Assembly: GCF_036324505.1 (NCBI RefSeq)
Contig: NC_086366.1
Location: 12,824,427-12,888,426, forward strand
Source: Eleginops maclovinus
Lineage: Eukaryota > Chordata > Actinopteri > Perciformes > Eleginopidae
Direction: 5' to 3'
Length of the DNA: 64,000 bases
Under the pieces are notes generated by a model, which was given only the letters and a program-made list of their open reading frames with translations, searched no databases and was not told where the DNA came from. This document shows positions 24,785 to 38,226 of the stretch, in pieces. Positions within the stretch are counted from its first letter, which is position 1, and the number at the start of each line of letters is the position of its first letter. The position numbers were made by a program, and so were the translations under genes.

Positions 24785-24985
24785 TTGTGACGGGACCCTG
24801 GTTGGGAGGAGACGGGTACCCAGGGGCCCCTTATTGCCCGGTTTACTAATTAAGCAGAAATATGCAAGATTGAGCCAATGGAGGATTAATTAACTGTTTA
24901 TTTCTCTTCACTCCGCAATTGGAAACACTACGTTTGGGCTAAGGGATGCAGATGTAGAGAAAGAAAGAAAGCGCTGGGTGCGGCA
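24785..24985. promoter_or_regulatory. candidate regulatory block (CNE-like)
   Basis: GTTTACTAATTAAGCAGAAA, then ATATGCAAGATTGAGCCAAT and GGATTAATTAACTG form a tight run of homeodomain, octamer-like and CCAAT motifs in unique sequence. Confidence 0.33.
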
Positions 24986-27149
24986 TTTTGGACAAATCAG
25001 ATGGGTGTTAATGTGTGTGTGCGTGTGGCCTACTGTAAATTATGTTGCAGTGCCGCCCTTTTGAAGGAGCGTGGGTGGATGTCTCTGTCATCAGTCCCCT
25101 GCGCCACACAGAGGAGGGCTGTTTGAGTTGTTATGTCTGAGTGTGGACAGCGCATGCAATGCCAAGACTGAATGAGACATGAAGGGACACTGTAAAGACA
25201 GACGTTTGAGGAGAGGGGAATTGAGCACTGAGAAAAGTATGTGTTCAGAGGAAGTGACGACAGCAGATCACAGTCAACAGAGATGAATTTCCCAAGCGAC
25301 ACTAAACTACTGAACACAGTTAAACACGCAATGAAGGTATGAACGTTAGAGTTAATCATTGTTGGAATCTCCCTCTACAACAGACAAGGTAGTCAATGTG
25401 AAACCTTTATGAACAACAGCAGTAATGTGTTATTAATCAGACTTAGGGAACAGTATAATATAAAAGATTTTGTCTTAACTCCAGATTCTGGATGTGAAAC
25501 TTCTGTGTGAGTTACACAGCAGCTGCTAGCTGATAATTAAAAGAAAACAAACTTGCAATCCATGTTTTCTTTTCTCTCTTTGTTGTAATCAGAGAAAACA
25601 CACAATTAAATAATAATTTGAAACATATGAAACTGTAAAAGTGTAGTTTCCCTTGAGGAAAAATACAAAGTAGCCTCACTTCAGTGGCTTTAGGGTGTTG
25701 GCGCTCCTTGTAGCTATGAATGCAAAAGTGAGGATTTAACGCAAAGTAACTTAAACAACATTAAACACAGATTTTAAACTATAGCTTCACATAATTTGTT
25801 GACATTTTTTTATCAAATATCAAGTTCTACTGGATTGACCTGGAATATATATTTTGCAAAAACCTTAATTTAAAAAAATATTATTGCCTAGGTTAGCCAG
25901 TTAGATACCACTAATAGCGACTTGTTGACTTTCGCCTAAAACCCGCATTATCCTTGTATCCATGTTTCAAAACTCTCAGATTGGAGAAAGACTTGGAAAA
26001 ACTGCAGGACTGGGAGAAAGAAGCATGTAAAAGGTGCGTGTGTGTGTGTGTGTGCAAATTAACAGGGTAACAGCGCAATCTGTATGAAATTAGGACTCTA
26101 TTAGTAGTTTGAAGAACTCGTGACTTCCATCTGTGCCTGGAACCTGAGATTGGAGACGACAGGTGTCTAAATGTTTATCAGCCGCGCTGCGTTTATTCCT
26201 GGGTCTCTGAGTTAGGAGGAAAAATGACCCACACTAATCTAATTCAAACTAACATTCACTTTGAAAGGTTGCTGGTGTGGCAGGAACAAAACACATGCTG
26301 TTCAAACCCATTGGACTCAGTTCAGCATGTGCCTTGGCATGTACGAGTTAACTCTTCCGTCCCATGAGAATACACACAAATGTAAGCATGTTCAATGCCA
26401 TACTGCACACATGCTAATGCATCAATCTTACCTAACAAGGTCGTAAAATGCAACACACACTTAAGTAATCAGGGTGGTAAAAGTATCTTGACACTAAATG
26501 AATATATTATAAGTAATAATAAGTAATAAGTCGGCCTGTAATAGTTTTTTCCAGTCAAAGGCCTCGGGCCTCAATTGACACTCAATTGTATATATAGACA
26601 AAATAGTAAAGAAGTGGGTTACTGATTCAGTTTGAGTTTTAATATTGTGACATTGCAGTTAGTATGAACATTTTAGCCAAGTTGATGACTTATATAATCA
26701 ATGTTTATTGAATCTAAAACAACTACCCTTTATAGTATAGATTAGATGTTGTATCAAAGAACCCCCTTGATGAATCACCCTCACATGAAAGGTGTATGAT
26801 GGCTGAAGGCCTGGAACTTAATATGGCTTCACATGCCGTTGTGATTTATCAGTTCTTCAGTTTTGAGAGATTGTTTTAGTTTTATAAAGTTATTCTCTAT
26901 CCTGAGCTGTTTTTTTTTATTCATAAAACTTTTTCATTAGATATTTAAACTAGGTAAAGTCAAAAGATGCAGTGCAAAGAACATAGGCTTAAGACATTGG
27001 CTTTGCTCTGTATGTGTGAGCATGTCTCTTGTCCGTCTCTTGAACTCATATAAATGTACCGAGACAATTTTCCTAAATCCTAAGCCCAATGGTTAAATGT
27101 TTTCATAGATTTATTCTGTCTTCGTCAAGTTTCTGTCTTGTTGTATTTT

Positions 27150-27205
27150 ATGTGTAACTGTGAAGAACCACCTGAAAGGCGTTATAGGAATAAAGTTTAC
27201 ATTCC
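27150..27205 (+). repeat. probable retroelement 3' tail
   Basis: CCTGAAAGGCGTTATAGGAA followed by TAAAGTTTA resembles the 3' tail of fish LINE/SINE elements (GAAAGGCGCTATATAAATAA type). Only this short end is recognisable. Confidence 0.45.
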
Positions 27206-27959
27206 TACTTAAAAATCTTTTTACCAAAATGGAGTTGAAAGAGCACACTGTACAACAAATGTCCTCTTACAAAATAATGCTATCATACAGTACAACAAAC
27301 ACACGCTTGCATCTGTAAATCTTGTCATTTCTCAATACACATGAAGCCTATCTTCTCTAATCTCATCTAACCCCGTAATAAAGGATTTTTGCAGCTCACC
27401 AACCATCCTAGTAAGTGATGCAGTTTGGCTGCAAAATTAACTGGTCACTAGTGCTCAGACATTGTTAAATGTTCAAAAATGGCAGTATGAATAGTTTGAA
27501 ATAAAAACTAAACTAAATCAACTTAAGTTCAGATGTAAAAATAAAAGTAACAAAGCCAGACTGTAATCAGTTTCTCTCTAAAAAGTATACACTTTAAAAC
27601 AAATTATTCTACTAGCCTTTAAGTAGACTGCAATGAAAGCATTTAAGAGGAGAGGTGAATATATGTAGTGACTGCAGAACAGTTAATGTTGGAGTGAAGC
27701 TTGGCATGATTAAACTGGTCTCGAGTCCGGACTTTAAACATTAATGCCAAGCTGTGATTTCCTTATTTCTCACCATCTAAAATTATTTTACCAGTATCTG
27801 CTGTAAAAATATCAGCCTGCGCCATAAAAATCTACCAGTTACCGTTATCATAATCTTCATCTGCGCTACCACGCTTTTAACCCCTCCCTTTACCTAACCT
27901 GTAAATCAGCCCCATCCCCTGACCCACCTTCCCATTTCCACCCCCCCGGGGGAAGCAAT

Positions 27960-28160
27960 CGCTCACCGTTGAGATAGTTTACACAGATTTGTTGCCAATT
28001 TGTTGCTTTCCAGTGGAAAAAGTAAATGTAATAATGAGGGGGGAGAAATTCATTAAACATGTGTATGAAATACTTTTCAAGTGCGAGAGGAAGATTCATT
28101 GGGATGTTCATACGGTGCATAATCATTCCTCCATGTGCTCAGCCTGCAATGGCATAAAAC
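27960..28160. promoter_or_regulatory. candidate regulatory block (CNE-like)
   Basis: Unique sequence with GTAAATGTAATAATGAGGGG, AAATTCATTAAACATG and TGCATAATCATTCC, just before a pyrimidine-rich run at 28180-28290. It may be continuous in function with the block at 28310. Confidence 0.28.
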
Positions 28161-28309
28161 ATTTAATCTGGGAAGAACACTTTCTGTCTCTGTCTCTCTC
28201 TTTTTGGACCCTCTTCCTCTCAAAACACCCACCTCACCTCCCACCCTTTCCTCCCCCTTGGTATCTTCTTCTCTCCCCCTCTCTCTGTGACTGCCAGAAA
28301 CCACAATCA

Positions 28310-28640
28310 TAAAATTATTAAAATGCTGTTTGGCTGCCATTAATCAGTGGTGGTGATAAATCCTTGTGTGGGAAGTGACAGAGCATTAGTCACATACCTC
28401 TTGGCCTCAACAGACAGAGAATAATGAGCCACGAGCCGGACCGGGTCAATCATAAACTCATCAAATGCGTCATTTAATTTCTTCATTTAGACAAACACAA
28501 TTTGTTTATGGGAAAGATATCAGGTGTTGTGGAATGAGAAACGGCGCTGAAACGCTGGTACATTAATCAGGGCTTGATTACACGCGACTCTGCGGTTGTT
28601 TATCCTAATTTCATTCATTTCCATCAACAAAGCAAACACA
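28310..28640. promoter_or_regulatory. candidate regulatory block (CNE-like)
   Basis: A long unique stretch with TGCCATTAATCAGTGG, GGTCAATCATAAACTC, CGTCATTTAATTTC, AAACGGCGCTGAAACGC and TTAATCAGGGCTTGATTAC, the last including an inverted pair of AATCA sites. No repeats or coding frame are present. It is one of the best enhancer candidates here. Confidence 0.37.
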
Positions 28641-29709
28641 GACGAACACAGCCATTAGTGATGGTTGGGGATGGCACAATTACAGCCTCGTATTAAATAA
28701 AGTGATGATGAATGGTCCAATACAAACTAAAACAAAGGGGTTTTTATTACTTCAATTCCATCCCAGCCCTTGCCTTGCTGTGTGTCTGTGAAGCCTCGCT
28801 GGTGTGAAAGGAGAGAAGAAGAAGAAGACGTTTCAACTTTACTACTAGAGGAAGCAAGGCTGATGAGAGAAAAATAAAAATAAAATCTCAGAAGTATTGC
28901 CTCCTTTGAAATGGCCGTTTTTTATATATATAATAGAAAAAGGCAGCCTTGTACATAAAAACTTTGGTTTCAGTTACATTTCTAATTGAAATCAGTGGGT
29001 GAGCTTGTTATAAAAAGCTGCTAAACCCTGAGAGCGTAACGCATAAAAACACAAATATACAGCAAAGTCTGATTTTTTTTGATCATGTAAAGCCTCAAGA
29101 AGCTTACCAGTGTGTTTGCAGCTTGTTGATGTAGTTCAGCAGCCAGGCTAAAGAACTGCACGCCGGGGTATCAGCCTTTTTTCTTCTCGCTGCTGACTTT
29201 TAGCCTAAACAACATCCAACATCGCCTCAAATAGAGCTGTAAAATTAACGATGTCTAATCACATAATGTCCCGTAGTTCCTTCTTATAGTGTCACATGCA
29301 GTGCGTCCAGGGAACCTTAAAGACACAGCTTGGATTGTTTAAAGGTACTTATCCATTATCAGTTTTTTAAAACAAATAGAAGATGACTGTACAAAACACC
29401 CGTCGTTTGGAGAAACAGACAAGAGTTAGGGAATGGAAACAAATCAGTATGCTGCTGTGGAAAGGAGCAGCTTCAAAACTCATTTAAGCCTTCTTAAAGA
29501 AAGGTCAATCTATAAGATTATTTTGAATGCTTCAACTTGCCATCACACAGTGCTTTCTGCACATTATGCTAGAAGAAACACTTTAAATATGATTTAAAAG
29601 GACGCCTTATTAACAGCTCTAGCTACTTTGCTGTTTTAAGAATGCAGTAAATGGTGCTCATTTAATGCAAACATCCCTATTTATTCATAACTTACAAATA
29701 AATAGCAAT

Positions 29710-29805
29710 TCATCTCTTACACAAGGACACTATCATGCTGTTAGGAGGAGCTGGGAATCAAACCGCCATCCTTGCAGGTTCCTGAGCTACTGACCCCTTC
29801 CTGCA
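29710..29805 (+). repeat. fish interspersed repeat, 3' half
   Basis: CAAGGACACTATCATGCTGT, then AGGAGGAGCTGGGAATCAAA, CCGCCATCCTTGCAGG and CTACTGACCCC match the 3' part of the repeat family whose 5' half is at 22905. Confidence 0.6.
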
Positions 29806-30292
29806 CTAATAAATTAAGCGACATCCATTTTTTCAAGTGAAGCACCGCAAGCAATCACATGTGTCGTGGCCACATCATTCATCCTGTTTGTCTGATTATC
29901 CATCTGCCATTGCCTCTGAGTCAATCATGCATGGATGTAGCCCAACAGCTGAGCTGAACATTAAGGTGTCATGAGGCAACATGTGGGGGTGTTGAGCTTT
30001 GTTCAAAAACGGGTTAAAACTGATTGCTAAGACTTTATCGGACAAAGTGTTGAATATAATGAGAAAGCAAAACAGAAAAAAAATATATTGGTGATAAAAA
30101 GGTAAACAGAATGCGTCAGTCTCAAAGACTAGGAGATCATTCATATGTAGACTAAGTGTTTAAACAAGCCTTGGAGTTGTTGCCGTTGCCCTTTAAAGTA
30201 ATACAACCATCAGTTGAATCACCTAAAGAGCCAGTGTACTAAGGCCAAGGTTGATGCAGCAACCCATCCTCATCCATCTATAACAGGAACCC

Positions 30293-30450
30293 CACACATC
30301 CATCTATCCATTTTCTATACCTGATTATTTCTAGTCAGGGTCGCGGGGGGCGGGGTCTTGCCCCAGCCTCCACTTGGTAAAAGGCAGGGAAATAGGTTGC
30401 CAATACACTGCAGCACATAAAACACATTAACACCTACAAGCAAATTCATC
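30293..30450 (+). repeat. fish interspersed repeat (CATCCATTTTCTATACC type)
   Basis: CCATCTATCCATTTTCTATA, AGTCAGGGTCGCGGGGGGCG, a CCCCAGCCTCC piece, AAAGGCAGGG and CAATACACTGCAGCACA match a repeat that is very common in percomorph fish. It is non-coding and diverged. Confidence 0.8.
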
Positions 30451-31199
30451 TCATCTGAAAGAAAATCCCACATTGGTGATCTCCACTAAGCAAATTTATA
30501 ATGGCTGGTGTCCTATAACAAGGGGTTAGTGGTTGCTTTATATTTGAAATTACATCGCTGTGCTGAAATCCATTTTCACTATAAGTTTAAAAGGTGTTTT
30601 CCTGTTGAGGGTAAAAAACACAACATTGAAATACTTTAGTTTAACGTTGTAGCAATATAATAAAAACATGAAATATTCCAATATTTAGCAGGAAGACAGT
30701 GCTACAGAAGCTCTGGAAGTCCTTCTAAATACTGTTGAAAATTCACTGATTTTAATCATGATTAACAACCATGAGCACGATATTGGCAAAATGCAATTAC
30801 ATTTTTGGCATTCTTGTACAGCCTTGGCCTAAACATGAAGAATAATGTGTCAGAGGGTAGAAATAATTACAAATCATGAAGACAGGAATGCACAGGTTTA
30901 CACTTTGCTGCAATCCATTAATGTTTATTCCAGGGCCAATCAGACAGCTACATCCATTAAACCACCGCTGAAACATTTACAAACACACAAACTTAAGCTT
31001 CGTCCGATTTTTCCCTGCATTTCCCTGGCAAAGGCACCAAAGCAACAACATGTTTCGACCTTCCACATGGAGAGAATTAATAATGCTGTTGTTAGCAGTT
31101 TACACTCTCTTAACTCTCTGCCTCTCATCTCTCTCACTCTGCATTCTTTGCATTCAGCCTCCCTCTCCCCACCCCTCCCTCTCCAGCACTGAGCGCCTG

Positions 31200-31440
31200 C
31201 CAGCGGTCCAAGGTAATTAAATTACTTAGCAAAGTTTACTTAACAGTAAATGGTTAGCAAAATTTAAGGTGATTGCAAATTTGCTTTCATTCCACTTCAA
31301 TGGCTGGCCTGTTTAAGGCTCGTCTGCAAATAATTAGCACATACATTTGCATCAAAATCGTTTATACCATATGTTGCAAAATTATGGAAAGCAGCAAATT
31401 AAAAATATTCCTTTTCTATTATGGAAATGTCTACATGTTG
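31200..31440. promoter_or_regulatory. candidate regulatory block with POU octamer
   Basis: AAGGTAATTAAATTACTTAG, TTGCAAATTTGCTTTC, GCAAATAATTAGCAC and a perfect octamer ATTTGCAT (31345-31352) lie together in unique AT-rich sequence. The palindromic TAATTAAATTA and the octamers suggest homeodomain and POU binding. No coding frame is convincing. Confidence 0.37.
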
Positions 31441-32283
31441 AGAGGAGAGAGAGGGGAAAGGAGGAGGGAAATATATCACCATGTGTCTCCAAACATCCAA
31501 AACAAGGAGGAGAGAAAGAGGAGGGAGGAGGAAGGAGGGTGCTTAAATGATTCCGTTTGGATTGAACATACTCATAACAGTCTTTTTCAAGAGCTCACCA
31601 GATGCTGTTTGAAATCTGCCCACAGAAGAAAAACAAAGCCTTCCCAATCTCTCACTCTCTTCCTCACACAAACAGAATCAGAGAATTCCCTCTAAGTGGC
31701 TCTCTTTAGTACAGTATATATTGTTCACTAATGGCAGCTACACACTATGGGGCTTTCAAAGTTGTCTGCTTGCTGTGCTTATCACATTACCCCACAGTCT
31801 GTCTGTATATGTATATATATAAAAAAAGCAGATGCTGTTTGCACATTACACTGAATGAATGTGGAACGTTCCTACACGCAAACGAATGCAAACTGACTGG
31901 GTCACGTTCCTACATTTACTAAAGGGAGAGTTGGAGGTAAAAGATCATTTGGAAATAAACACACTTAGTAGCATGCGCATGGAACTTAATTTCAAACTAT
32001 TTTCCTCGATTATTTGGATCAAAACACATCAAGGAGCATTTCTCATAGCCATGTTTGATGATGATCACTGATAATTCCCTCACCCCTTATCTCGGACTCT
32101 CATTGGCCCAAGTTTGTCTGTAATTGGAGATAAAAAAAAACATTTAACATTATCGGATTTGGAACAATGTGCGATATTAAAACCTGTTCGAAATTCCTCT
32201 CAGATTGCAAATATCAGGACTAGAATCTTGAAGTGTAAACCTACTATAATACAAGGCAATGCTTTCCGTATCACCTAAGAGTA

Positions 32284-32365
32284 TTAGTCGATTATCAAAA
32301 CAGCTGACCATTAATTTTCTGTTGACCTGCTTATCAGTTAATCAACAAATTGCTTCAGCTCTAAT
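32284..32365 (+). repeat. fish interspersed repeat with ATTAATC-rich ends, copy 3
   Basis: TAGTCGATTATCAAAACAGC, then CCATTAATTTTCTGTTGACC and TTGCTTCAGCTCTA match the 3' part of the family represented at 13434. Confidence 0.65.
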
Positions 32366-34326
32366 TGATTCCCTTATTTTAATAACGGCCTTAACGAACA
32401 CTTTTTGTCATCAGTAATTAATCAAATCGGTCGAAGTTGACATAATACTCTTCTTGTGAGGGGTATCACCAGCTTACTATAGCAAAGAGAAAACCAGGGC
32501 GCAGCAGGGCCTGTGTTTATTATACCCATAAAACAAACCAAAAATCAATTGTACATAAAACTCTGATCCATGCAGTCCTGAGGTCGATCACTCCGCCCCG
32601 CCCATTGACAGACACCTTTGAACTGGAAGGCTTATTTCTAACTGAAATTAAAAAGAAATACATGTGTAGGTGCGGAGGACAACAGAGGTCCAAATCAAAC
32701 ACATCCTTTCTTTAGAATCAAATGCACATTTTAAAGCGTAAACAGACTCCTTTCGAGAGGATCAGAGCAACAGCTCCAGGCACAGAGCTCCTACTATGAG
32801 GTATGGCTCTCTAACTGAGCTCAACTTACCCTTCCATCCATCCATCCACCCCTTTCCTCTGGAGGTCAGCTCGTCTGCCACCGGTGTCAATCTGCTCCTA
32901 AGTGAGCAGCAGGGGCTGTTTGATAAAAGCTTATTCAGGTATTTGGGCTCTGTGTAAGTAACTGGAGGCCTCTCTCTCTCCCTCTCTCTTGCTCTTTCTC
33001 TGAGACATAATTACGACTGTTGACTGGAACAGTGAGGTAATGGCACATAAATCCAGCTGATCAATGGTTACGGAGACTAAATTACAGGACATCCCTGCAC
33101 CATTATCCTCCCAATGGATAACAGGAGACACATTCCTGCACAGATGCAAAGGGGATTTCTGTTACTGTTGTGCAATTGTTTGGTTTATTTGAATATGGTG
33201 GAAGCTGGGCTGGTAAATGTCTGGCTTTATGCTTGGTGATGAATGTATCAAACTAAATCTCTCCGATGCAGCTAACCTGAAAGCATCTCTGCTAATTTAG
33301 TAAGATGAAGCTTTAAACTGCTGTTTAAAAACTGCTGCAGGGCAAAAAATAGCCAATATCCTTTATGGACCAGGCTGCTTTAATCATTGAACTATGCGAG
33401 TCATGAAAAGCTGATTCCTTCGCAACCCTTCTTTTTTTTCTGCTATTTGTGATCTTTGACTAAACCTTCGTTGAATCAGTAATTCCAAATTCAGCAATAG
33501 TTTTATTGAAAGAAAACGCAGTATGAAGAAACCCTTTAACCTCACAACAAAATAACCACATTCTTTCTAAAGCTGTCATCAAGTCGTGTACCATGTTTTG
33601 GCTCAAAAACACCTTTTTTTATTACAGCAAAACACTCATTTTCAGTTGAAACTGCTCAGAGTCAAGTGACGTTTTGCTTTTGTTATAATAACACCTTTAG
33701 TCAAGGGAACATGTGGTTAGAAGTTATTACTCGGTAATTCCCTCGTCTCTTACAGAGAAATCCCCTTTTAAAATTAGGATCTCCACTGACTGGCGTTTCT
33801 GACATCACGTTAGTCTTGTCACACAAAAAGTGCTGCTGCGACCGGAGTGACGGTGATATGATGAAGATGGATAATGGGTGATAACTGTTATTAACTGCAC
33901 AACAAATCCTGGGCTGCATACCAGCGATTACTGCTAAATCTTAGGGAGATAATGATCAAAGTACAGAATTGGCAGAGAGAAAATTGGAAGAATGAGGAAG
34001 GTGGTAAACAAGTTTATAGAGGAAATAAATATGCAGACTTTGCCAAGGAAATAAAGAAGGAGACTTAGGCGCTGTTTAGAGCTGGGCTGGGTCTCAGTCT
34101 CCCCATCCCAGTCACCTCTTATCCTGGCACAACAAAGGGCGGCAGCCTCCTAAATGTGGCGCATTAGCCCTTTAGTTCCAGAGGGGGTAAGGTGACACCC
34201 TCCATGTATGTGGTCTGTTCAGCACACATCTGTCAGGGCCTAAGGGGGTGGGCTGGGGTGGTGGGAGGGATACTGGAAGCACAAGGAAGACTGAGGAAAG
34301 GAGCGGAGATCTCGAGAGAAAGGGTA

Positions 34327-34453
<127 letters not shown>

Positions 34454-35418
34454 CTTCAGGACCCCTGCTGCGTCATAGCAGCCTAATACCTCGTATTTAC
34501 TGTGGAAGAATTAGTCCTATCGCATGATGCTGCTAAGCTTGGCTGCCCCCCCCGACTCTTTAGGTCTGATACTTGATCAGAGAGCAGATATAAACACACA
34601 AACACAAACAAAAAAGTGAGACATACTCCAACAAACGTGCTTATTACATTAGGTGTTGCTAATACTGTGCAAATGTCAGTCATCAGAACATCCTGTCCCT
34701 TATTTCTTTGGTTACCTTCATTTTAATCAAAAAAATTCACACTTTTTTTTTTTCAGAAATTGGCTGGTATTGATTTTGAATTTTATAATTATTTATTTTC
34801 TTTAACTTCAGGATTTTCATCAGCATCTGTTTATCTTTGAAATTGTTTAATGTAATTAAAATTCTCAGGAAATATAATCCAATATACTCCTTCAACATCA
34901 CAAGGCCTTATTTTGGACTCTATTTTAGACTTCTAGCAGAAAAGATTGTACCCGCCAGGAACTGCAGTAGTCACTGTTGGTATTTAAATTGTTTAGCTTT
35001 CAGTTATTAACCAAATAATAAATTGCTCAAAATCATAAATGAGAAAACTTCTCCCCACTAACTTCAGCCAGGTGTCAAACTTGGACAAACCAATAGGGGA
35101 AGTTAACTCAGAAGAGTGAAACTCCTGCCAAGTTCAAGCTACTGATGAGATCTTAAGGATTGTTTGTTTTGCTGCTGTCAAAGGTTCAAATGGGGAGAAG
35201 ACGGAGGTTTTGATGACCCCTGGCCCTCAGGTCCTTAGTGGGTGTTCTGCAAACACTCCCTATTGACGTATGGATAAGAAAGGCCCGCTGCCGCACACAG
35301 TGCTTATGCTCATTTGGGTGGAAATGGACACCGCTTTGAAAGGAGCTAAGAACCTGGCAAGTGGCAGAAAATAAAGAGTATAATGCATATGTAAGGGTAT
35401 CATGGCTGCTGTGGGTGC

Positions 35419-35444
35419 GAGTGTGTGTGTGTGTGTGTGTGTGT
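35419..35444. repeat. short (TG)n microsatellite
   Basis: About 12 TG units. A similar short tract lies at 37459-37480. Confidence 0.9.
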
Positions 35445-36259
35445 ACGCATTAGTATATACATGAATGAAAGTAGTCGTAGGCCACCCTATGTATATTTAT
35501 GGTGTATGTAGAGAGCAGATACTGATAAATCGTACATACTGAGGGTGCCAGTTAGCACATTTCTTCTTATTGCTATGAAGTAAACTTTATATATACATCT
35601 ATATATATACTGTCAAACTTTATCCACTTGAACTTCCTTGACCTGTGCAGGAGGTTTTACGAAACGTAATGTAATGTTTCCCTGCAGGTTGGCCAATGCA
35701 GGCAGTGATACATAGGGTAACGACCATCTTTGAATATCAACTATTTCAGAATTAATTACCATTATTCATTCATTTTGATTTAAAATCCATGTATCTCATG
35801 ATTGTTTATATGCACAATATGACAATGATGTGACCTGTTTTATTCACAAGCTATAAGAATGATTAAAGTTACAAGTAATGACATGCAAATGATCTTATTA
35901 TTGATGAATTAGCAAGTGCATTTCTTGGAAATATGGTGTGTAGTGTGTGTTTCTGTGAGTGTGTGTAAGTGTGTAATATGTAGGCCATGCAGGAAGTGAC
36001 CCATAAACATATCCATCCAGCTCTTTCATTGGGGGCCAGTGTTGCCCTCCTCCTCTCACCTCCTCATCCCACTCCACACACACACAAACACACACATGCA
36101 CACACACTCTCTCTCTCAAAGCCCCTAGTGAGCGCTAAGCAGGCCAGCGGGCCAGCCGAGGGGGCTCATTACAGGTCCACAGAGCCCCCCAACACAAAGG
36201 CCTGAGCCGCTTTAGCCATGGGATGATCTGCTCTCTACTGACTAGAGAGAGTCCATAGA

Positions 36260-36430
36260 TGGACAAAAGGAGGGAGGGAGGGAGGGGATGGGAGAGAAAG
36301 AGGTGGAGGAGAGCAGAGAAGAGGAGAGGAGAGCCACGGGCTTTAAGGATGTCAGGAGTCCCCGAGAGAGAAAGCCTGGCGGGCGCTCAGAGAGGAACGG
36401 AGGGAAGGAGGAGGAGGAGGAGGAGGAGGC
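36260..36430. repeat. purine-rich low-complexity tract with (AGG)n
   Basis: A GGAG/GAGAGG-rich run ends in about eight AGG triplets at 36405-36430. Frames through it give arginine- and glutamate-rich peptides by composition only. The mirror-type pyrimidine version, (CTC)n, occurs at 39572-39596. Confidence 0.85.
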
Positions 36431-38174
36431 TTAAGCTCCACGGCTACGTCAGGACATTAACATTCACACAACCTCCCAACATCTGCTGCTTCCTTCTCAC
36501 CCTCCATCCCTCCCCATTTCCATCCCTATCTCCCTCTGTCCACTAACAACACTGGAACAAAGGCAGAAAACGGAGAGTGATGAGAAAAAGAAAATTAAGA
36601 GAAGGCAAAGTGATGCAAGATGAATTTGTGAAATTTGGCCTCTCAGCCGCCAAAGGGGTTAGAGGACTTGAGAAAAAAAAATCTCAGTAATATTTCCTGT
36701 CACACGAACATGATTCAAATTAGTGACGCAATTAATGTTTTATAACAAAACAGAGGAGAGGAAAAAAACAACTGAAATAAAATGACAAATCAGGCCAAGT
36801 TACAAAAATAAACAGCTTTATCTTTCTAAATCTGTTGTCAATTTGTTTCGTACTGTAGATCGTTATGAGCGATATGATCACTGGCACCCCAAGGGCTGGA
36901 ACGGGCCAAACTGGGGTTTCTGGTGAAGACAATCTTTGAGTAAGCTATAAACCTGTTCTTTTGGAAGCCTCCAGGAAAGAGAGGAAAACCAGAGACATGA
37001 GAGTGCATTAAACCCTCTCCTAGTCCCGTGTCTGGCCCTGGGCCTGTGTCTGCACCAGTCTGGCCCAGTGCACTCAAAGCCACATGCTCAATTTTATGAT
37101 GCTCCTCCACCATTAGTGCAACATTAGCCTTGAGGTGGCAGGGCAGGGAGTGTGCGATTGAACAAGAGAGAACATAAGTGAGCGAGGGAAAACAGAAGTT
37201 AAATGATCACCCACTCCACAAACTCTGTGGAGTCCATTCGAAGTGTGATGAAGTAAGATTTGCTTCACAAAGTTCAAAATCAGTGAAATCTCAGAGAGGG
37301 ATTGCAGCGTTGTTCTGTGGCCCAGAGTAAGGCTGAACAAGTCTTAAGTGAGGTAAGTGTGTGGCTGCTGGGTGCTTTATAGATGATGTATAGTTGCTTG
37401 GTTCTTTCATATATTTCCTGTGGTGAAATTAGAGCCCTGTTCACAAGTGCTGGGCCAGTGTGTGTGTGTGTGTGTGTGTATATGACTGTAAACATGAAGA
37501 CATCTTTCTCCACAGTCAATCTCTGCCTGTCACATCTGGCTCGCAACCCTACCCTTCGAATACACACTGGAATATATACACCGTGTGCATGGTGACATGT
37601 ATGACTTATGTACTGGGAGGAGTGTTTGAAATTAAGCTGCAGTGAATGCGGGCCCAGAAGCACTCAGAGCGGAGAGCAGGAGAGTGTGTATGCATTTGTC
37701 TGTGTGTGTGAGATGGTGGGGTGTGTCTATACGAGAGACTGTGGCTACAGCTCAGGAAAGTAACATCTGCTCTTAAATATAGCAAAACATATTTTTTATT
37801 CCCCTGATAAAAAATATGTACATCTTTACACTCACACATTTATTTTTAATGTGGCTTAACAATAAGGTTGTTCTTTTTCAAACAGAAACGTAAGTATGTT
37901 TATAAATGACGACGGATGTAGTTGAGCAAATTGATATGTGATATTAGTGTGACATCCATGGAGCCACACCACTACCATGGCTGATTGACAGACGAGTGAT
38001 TCAGCACAGTGAGGTGGACCTCAGAGCGGGGCTGCTTTAAGAAGTATTTCACACACTGCCTTTAGGTAAGCAACTCTGAATGTGTGAGTGACCAAAACTG
38101 GTAGAACAACCGGTCCAAACGACACTGTAATCACAATGCCTGATCCAGTGAATAGAATTTGAAAATCCACATAC

Positions 38175-38226
38175 CTGCAGCCTGTAGGACCATGTGCATT
38201 CGGACTTTAGCTTGTTCAGATGGAGT
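38175..38226 (-). CDS. rsrc1: RSRC1-like internal coding exon (52 nt)
   Basis: This minus-strand exon has a strong acceptor (tttttcttctacag) and a gtatgt donor. In the frame starting at its first base it encodes TPSEQAKVRMHMVLQAA and leaves one base, G. That G joins the CT at the start of the exon at 2381 to give alanine, so the frame carries across a 35.8 kb intron. Human RSRC1 reads, from memory, PPAEQAKARLQLVLEAA at the same place (about residues 178-194), which is a very close match. The exon enters at phase 0 and leaves at phase 1, so skipping it would shift the frame. One of the two other frames is also open but does not fit the neighbouring exons. It lies in otherwise non-coding DNA, 10.9 kb from the upstream exon. 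Confidence 0.9.

Noticed and set aside
29106..29155. Possible minus-strand exon with a gtaagc donor and a peptide like WLLNYINKLQTH
   Set aside because: The acceptor is weak, and no reading is both open and compatible with the phase-1 junctions of the surrounding RSRC1 exons.
30720..30830. Possible further fish repeat fragment (TTTTAATCATGATTAACAAC, GCAAAATGCAATTACATTTT)
   Set aside because: It resembles a repeat recalled from other fish, but the memory is too vague to support an entry.
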